A stretch of DNA of 64,000 bases from Hymenobacter setariae (GTDB lineage: Bacteria > Bacteroidota > Bacteroidia > Cytophagales > Hymenobacteraceae), in assembly GCF_007713685.1 (NCBI RefSeq), contig NZ_VMRJ01000006.1:348660-412659 (forward strand), read 5' to 3'. The translations under genes were made by a program, and so were the position numbers. Shown here in pieces: positions 60,302-64,000 of the stretch; the stretch's first letter is position 1; the number at the start of each line of letters is the position of its first letter. The notes beneath the pieces are model-generated. The model ran no database searches, was not told the DNA's origin, and was given only the letters and a program-made list of their open reading frames with translations.

Positions 60302-62380
60302 ATGTTATTCGATATTTTTACCCGGCCTTGGCGGGTGGTGCCGGTAGTGCTGCTAGCCTTGGCGCTGCCCCGCGCTGCGGCTGCCCAGACCAATGCATCA
60401 GCCAAGGCCGCGCTGCCCATCAAGTTTGGCCAGCCCGACCTAAGTGACTTCGAGGCCAAAAACTTTGTGGCCGACAGCGGAGCCGCAGCCGTAATGCTCT
60501 GCGATTACGGCAACTCGCAGTTCAGCAGCTCGGCTGGTAACCTCGTCATCACCACCGAGCGCACTACGCGCATCAAGATTCTCAAAAAAGCGGGCTACGA
60601 CTACGCCACCGTGGAAGTACCGCTTTACCACCGCGAAGAGCGAGCCGAAAAGCTAGGCAACCTGCGCGGCTTTACCTACCTGCGCGGGGCCGATGGCAAA
60701 ATCACCAAAACCAAGCTCGAAGCCAGCAATATTTTTGACGAAAAGCGCACTAGTAACTTGCTAGTGCGCAAGTTCACCTTGCCCAACGTGCAGGAAGGTG
60801 CCGTGATTGAATACAGCTACGTGGTAACGTCGACGTTCTTCGACAACTACCAGGACTGGACGTTTCAGCACAGCATTCCGACCCGTTGGAGCGAGTACCG
60901 CACCAGCATTCCGCAGGTATATCATTATAAGATACTGTACCGGGGCTACTTACCGCTCGCTACCAACGAGGCTAGCGTGGGCTCAGTAAGTCTACTGCTG
61001 TCCAACCGGCTCGGTGACGGCGCCGGGGCCGGAGTAGGTATGGAAGTCGGTACCTCAGGCTTGACTATGAGCACCGAGCAGCACCGCTGGGTGGTGCGTA
61101 ATGCACCAGCCTTCCGGGAAGAGCCCTATAGCACTACGCCCAATGATTACCTGGCGCGCATGACGTTTGAGTTGGCGGGCATCCAAATGCCGAATGAAGA
61201 ATATCGCGACCTCACCGATAGCTGGGTTAAGAAAAATAAGCTGCTACTAGAAAGCGAAGAGTTTGGCAAGGCCTTTACGAACAGTAAGTTTCTGGCCGCT
61301 GAAGTGCAGCCTTTGGTAGCGCGTTATCCAGAGCTGGCACCTAGGGCCGCGGCCGTGCGAGAGCTAGTCTTGAAAGCTGTGAAGTACGATGGTACAGACC
61401 GGTACTGGGCCACCGGCTCGCTCAAGCGTAGCTACGAGCAGCACCGCGGCACGGCCGCTGATGTGAACCTGCTACTCATTGCGGCCCTGCGCGAAGCGGG
61501 CCTGAAGGTGGAGCCCGTGCTACTAAGCACCCGCAGCCACGGCGCCGTTAGTAAAGAGTTTCCGTTGCTTGAGCAGTTCAACTATGTAGTGGCCCTGGTA
61601 ACCCTGCCCGACCAAAAGGAACTGCTGCTCGATGCTACCGAGCCGCTGCTGCCCGCGGGTACCCTGCCCACGCGCTGCCTCAGCCAGGCTGGCCACACGG
61701 TGCCCGCCACTGGCGAAGGCCGCTGGGTGAGCCTAGTGCCCGCCCAGCGCTATAGCCACTACCAAGAAGCTACGCTGACTGTAGACGCCCAAGGCAACCT
61801 AAGCGGCCAGGTGCGCGAAGAGCATGGCGGCTACGCGGGCCTCGAAGTGCGCGAGAAATTGCAGCAGCTAGGGGAGAAAAAGTACGTGACCGAGCTAGCA
61901 GCCCGCCACCCCGGCTGGGAAGTGGCCAAGTACGTGTTTGCCAAGCAAAGCACGGTAGAGCAGTCTCTGGGTCTGACCTACGATTGGCGCCAGCCAGCGG
62001 CTACGAACAGCACCGCCGCCGAGCTTTACCTAACCCCCCTAGACTACTTTGGGGAGCGGCGCAATCCGTTTCAGCACGAAGACCGCAGCTATCCCGTCGA
62101 CCTAGGGATGCTGCAGCAGGATATTATTCGGGTTACGTTGACTTTGCCGCCGGGCTACGTAGCCGAGCTGCCCAAAGCAGTAAGCCTGGTACTACCCAAT
62201 AATGGGGGGCGCTATCTGTACTCGGCCACCAGCCCCACGCCTGGTACCGTGCAGTTTATAAGCCGCCTCACTCTCGACAAGCCCGTGTACACCGCAGTAG
62301 AGTACGGCGCTCTGCGCGAGCTCTATCGCATGCTGCTGGCTAAGCAAGCTGAGGCGCTAGTTATCAAGAAAGCGGGCTGA
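60302..62380 (+). CDS. DUF3857/transglutaminase-like exported protein, catalytically impaired (copy 2)
   Basis: A 692-residue paralogue of the preceding gene with the same domain order and a signal peptide (about 1-28). The same residues are changed: G-T-A-A-D-V-N at the Cys, F-N-Y at the His, D kept. Long identical blocks such as R-T-T-R-I-K-I-L-K-K-A-G-Y-D-Y-A-T-V show recent tandem duplication. The third gene starts 36 bases after its stop. Confidence 0.85.
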   Translation: MLFDIFTRPWRVVPVVLLALALPRAAAAQTNASAKAALPIKFGQPDLSDFEAKNFVADSGAAAVMLCDYGNSQFSSSAGNLVITTERTTRIKILKKAGYDYATVEVPLYHREERAEKLGNLRGFTYLRGADGKITKTKLEASNIFDEKRTSNLLVRKFTLPNVQEGAVIEYSYVVTSTFFDNYQDWTFQHSIPTRWSEYRTSIPQVYHYKILYRGYLPLATNEASVGSVSLLLSNRLGDGAGAGVGMEVGTSGLTMSTEQHRWVVRNAPAFREEPYSTTPNDYLARMTFELAGIQMPNEEYRDLTDSWVKKNKLLLESEEFGKAFTNSKFLAAEVQPLVARYPELAPRAAAVRELVLKAVKYDGTDRYWATGSLKRSYEQHRGTAADVNLLLIAALREAGLKVEPVLLSTRSHGAVSKEFPLLEQFNYVVALVTLPDQKELLLDATEPLLPAGTLPTRCLSQAGHTVPATGEGRWVSLVPAQRYSHYQEATLTVDAQGNLSGQVREEHGGYAGLEVREKLQQLGEKKYVTELAARHPGWEVAKYVFAKQSTVEQSLGLTYDWRQPAATNSTAAELYLTPLDYFGERRNPFQHEDRSYPVDLGMLQQDIIRVTLTLPPGYVAELPKAVSLVLPNNGGRYLYSATSPTPGTVQFISRLTLDKPVYTAVEYGALRELYRMLLAKQAEALVIKKAG

Positions 62381-62415
62381 AAATTGGTTATTGAAAACAC
62401 AAATATCTTATAATT

Positions 62416-64000
62416 ATGCTGTTAACCTTTATAGCTGCGGTGCTGGCTGGGCCACCCGCGCCCAAGTATCCGGCCGATGCCATTGCCCCAGCCCTGCGCG
62501 AGAATGCCCACGCTGTAGTGCGTGCCTACGACGAGGTAGTGACGGTAAAATCACCTAGCCAACTCGTTAAGTCGGTTCATAAAGTGATTACCATCCTCGA
62601 CCCCGCAGGCAGTGATGCCTATGGCGAACAGGTAGTGAGCTACGATGCCCTAAACCGTATCAATTATCTACGTGGGGCCGTGTACGATGCCCAAGGTCGC
62701 CTGTTGCATCAGTTGCGCCCTGCCGAAGTGCACGACCAAGGCCTAGGGAATGCGGGCGGCAGCTTCATGACCGACCTGCGCGTGCGCTATGCCGACCTGC
62801 GCCAGCCCGCCACGCCTTATACCGTGGAGTTTGACTACGAAATAGCGTCGGACAATACCCTGTTCTACCCCAACTGGCAGCCTCAAAGCGCGGAAAACGT
62901 GTCGCTCGAAGGTGCTACGCTACAAGTAATGACGCCCACCGCCCTGCCCCTGCGCTTCGAGGAGCAACTGCTGCCCAGCGGCGCTGCCAGCGCACCGGTA
63001 GTAGCCGGCAGTCAAACCACTTACCGTTGGCGCTTGTCTGCGCAGCCCGCTGTAGAAGAAGAGCCGCTATCGCCGCCTATCGATGAGCTGCTGCCTGCTG
63101 TGCACTTGGCACCGGCCACATTCGAGGTGCAAGGCTACGCGGGGTCGCTGGCCTCGTGGCAAAGCCTAGGGCTATGGACTTATCAGCTTGGCAAAGGCCG
63201 CGATGTGCTTCCGCCCGCCCTCACCGCCAAGATGGCACAACTCATGGTGTCGGACCCCGACCCGAGGGCTCGGGCGCGCAAAGTGTACGAGTTTGTGCAA
63301 AGCTCGACGCGCTACGTGTCGGTGCAGCTAGGCCTAGGTGGCTGGCAAACTGCGCCCGCCACGGCCGTGGCTACCGGCGGCTATGGCGACTGCAAAGCCC
63401 TGAGCAATTACACCTGCGCGCTGCTAAAAGCTGCTGGGCTGCCCGCCTATGTGGCCCTAGTAGGGGCGGGTGCCGACGAAGCCGACGTGCGCGCCAACTT
63501 TCCTAGCAGCCAGTTCAATCACGCTATTTTGTGCATGCCGCTGGCGGCGCGCGGCACTACGCCAGCTGATACGGTTTGGCTAGAATGCACCAGCCAGACG
63601 GAAGCCTTTGGTTACATGGGCACCTTCACTGGCAACCGCCACGCTTTGCTGCTTACGCCTGAAGGTGGCCGCCTTGTAGCTACGCCCCGCTACGGCGCCC
63701 AGGCTAACCGCCAGCAGCGCCGCACCGACCTGTGGCTTGATGCTGCCGGCAGTGCTAAGGCTACCGTACGCACGCAGCGCGTGGGCCTGGCCCAAGACCG
63801 GTACGCCCAACTGCTGCACGAAGCGGACCCCGAAGAGCAAAAAAAGTACGTGGCCAATCGGTTGCGCCTAGGTCATTTCACTATCACGAATCTGCGCCTA
63901 GCGGCGGCCCCCGTCACCAAGCCGCAGGCGCTACCCGGGGTGGTCGAACTGATGGGGCTTGAGCTACCCGGCGTGGCTACGCCGGCTGGCCGCCGCCTCT
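62416..64000 (+). CDS. DUF3857/transglutaminase protein with intact catalytic residues, partial
   Basis: The open frame from ATG 62416 runs to the window edge (528 codons). It starts with a short hydrophobic stretch, then a DUF3857 domain and a transglutaminase domain with candidate triad C326 (in G-Y-G-D-C-K), H369 (F-N-H-A-I) and E390 (W-L-E-C-T, usually Asp). It is more distant from copies 1 and 2 than they are from each other. As an active member it may cross-link or cleave a peptide amide in the periplasm; the substrate is unknown. The 3' end is outside the window. Confidence 0.85.
   Translation, partial: MLLTFIAAVLAGPPAPKYPADAIAPALRENAHAVVRAYDEVVTVKSPSQLVKSVHKVITILDPAGSDAYGEQVVSYDALNRINYLRGAVYDAQGRLLHQLRPAEVHDQGLGNAGGSFMTDLRVRYADLRQPATPYTVEFDYEIASDNTLFYPNWQPQSAENVSLEGATLQVMTPTALPLRFEEQLLPSGAASAPVVAGSQTTYRWRLSAQPAVEEEPLSPPIDELLPAVHLAPATFEVQGYAGSLASWQSLGLWTYQLGKGRDVLPPALTAKMAQLMVSDPDPRARARKVYEFVQSSTRYVSVQLGLGGWQTAPATAVATGGYGDCKALSNYTCALLKAAGLPAYVALVGAGADEADVRANFPSSQFNHAILCMPLAARGTTPADTVWLECTSQTEAFGYMGTFTGNRHALLLTPEGGRLVATPRYGAQANRQQRRTDLWLDAAGSAKATVRTQRVGLAQDRYAQLLHEADPEEQKKYVANRLRLGHFTITNLRLAAAPVTKPQALPGVVELMGLELPGVATPAGRRL

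Overview
The window comes from a GC-rich member of the Bacteroidota, most likely the Hymenobacter group of the Cytophagales. The evidence is in the sequence: a SusC/SusD pair, a PorZ-like type IX secretion protein, a short Bacteroidota-type NuoG, DUF3857 and DUF4136 proteins, several TTG-N18-20-TAnnTTTG promoters (the Bacteroidota sigma factor signature), and no strong Shine-Dalgarno sequences before most starts. No database search was possible, so the genus is an inference.

Positions 1-10912 are the right-hand end of an integrated defence island. It holds the last codons of an unknown gene, a type I restriction subunit (hsdR), an AT-rich Septu-like ATPase/HNH pair, a McrBC system and a Bacteroidota-type tyrosine integrase. 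It ends at a displaced 3' fragment of a tRNA-Ala(GGC) gene that still carries its terminator. The intact tRNA, the left end and probably hsdM/hsdS should lie to the left of the window. The palindrome CCTAGG occurs about twice per kb in the adjoining chromosome but only once in the island, an independent sign of foreign origin.

Positions 10.9-30 kb are chromosomal. They hold a Fur-family regulator and a four-gene lipid-linked sugar cluster in two convergent pairs (GT39 transferase and flippase-like protein; GT2 transferase and ChbG/HpnK-like deacetylase). Next come the cell-shape genes mrdA (PBP2) and rodA, split by an opposing susC/susD pair, then an intradiol-dioxygenase-like lipoprotein, a coupled unknown/cupin pair, an unknown gene pair and a 2Fe-2S ferredoxin.

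Positions 30-45 kb are mostly housekeeping: thymidine kinase, porZ, recO, two tandem FKBP-type isomerases, nrnA, ndk, an AAA ATPase, a nucleoside transporter, superoxide dismutase, tadA and aspS. Many of these units end in long, near-perfect bidirectional terminators.

Positions 45-53.6 kb are a leftward complex I operon, nuoABCDEFGHIJ, which stops at nuoJ just before the aspS terminator; nuoKLMN are absent. Four of its gene junctions contain 90-116 bp hairpin repeats, three of them from one family. Positions 53.6-64 kb hold a DUF4136 lipoprotein, an ABC exporter, an MFS transporter and three consecutive DUF3857 genes. The first two have lost the transglutaminase Cys and His; the third keeps both and runs off the window.
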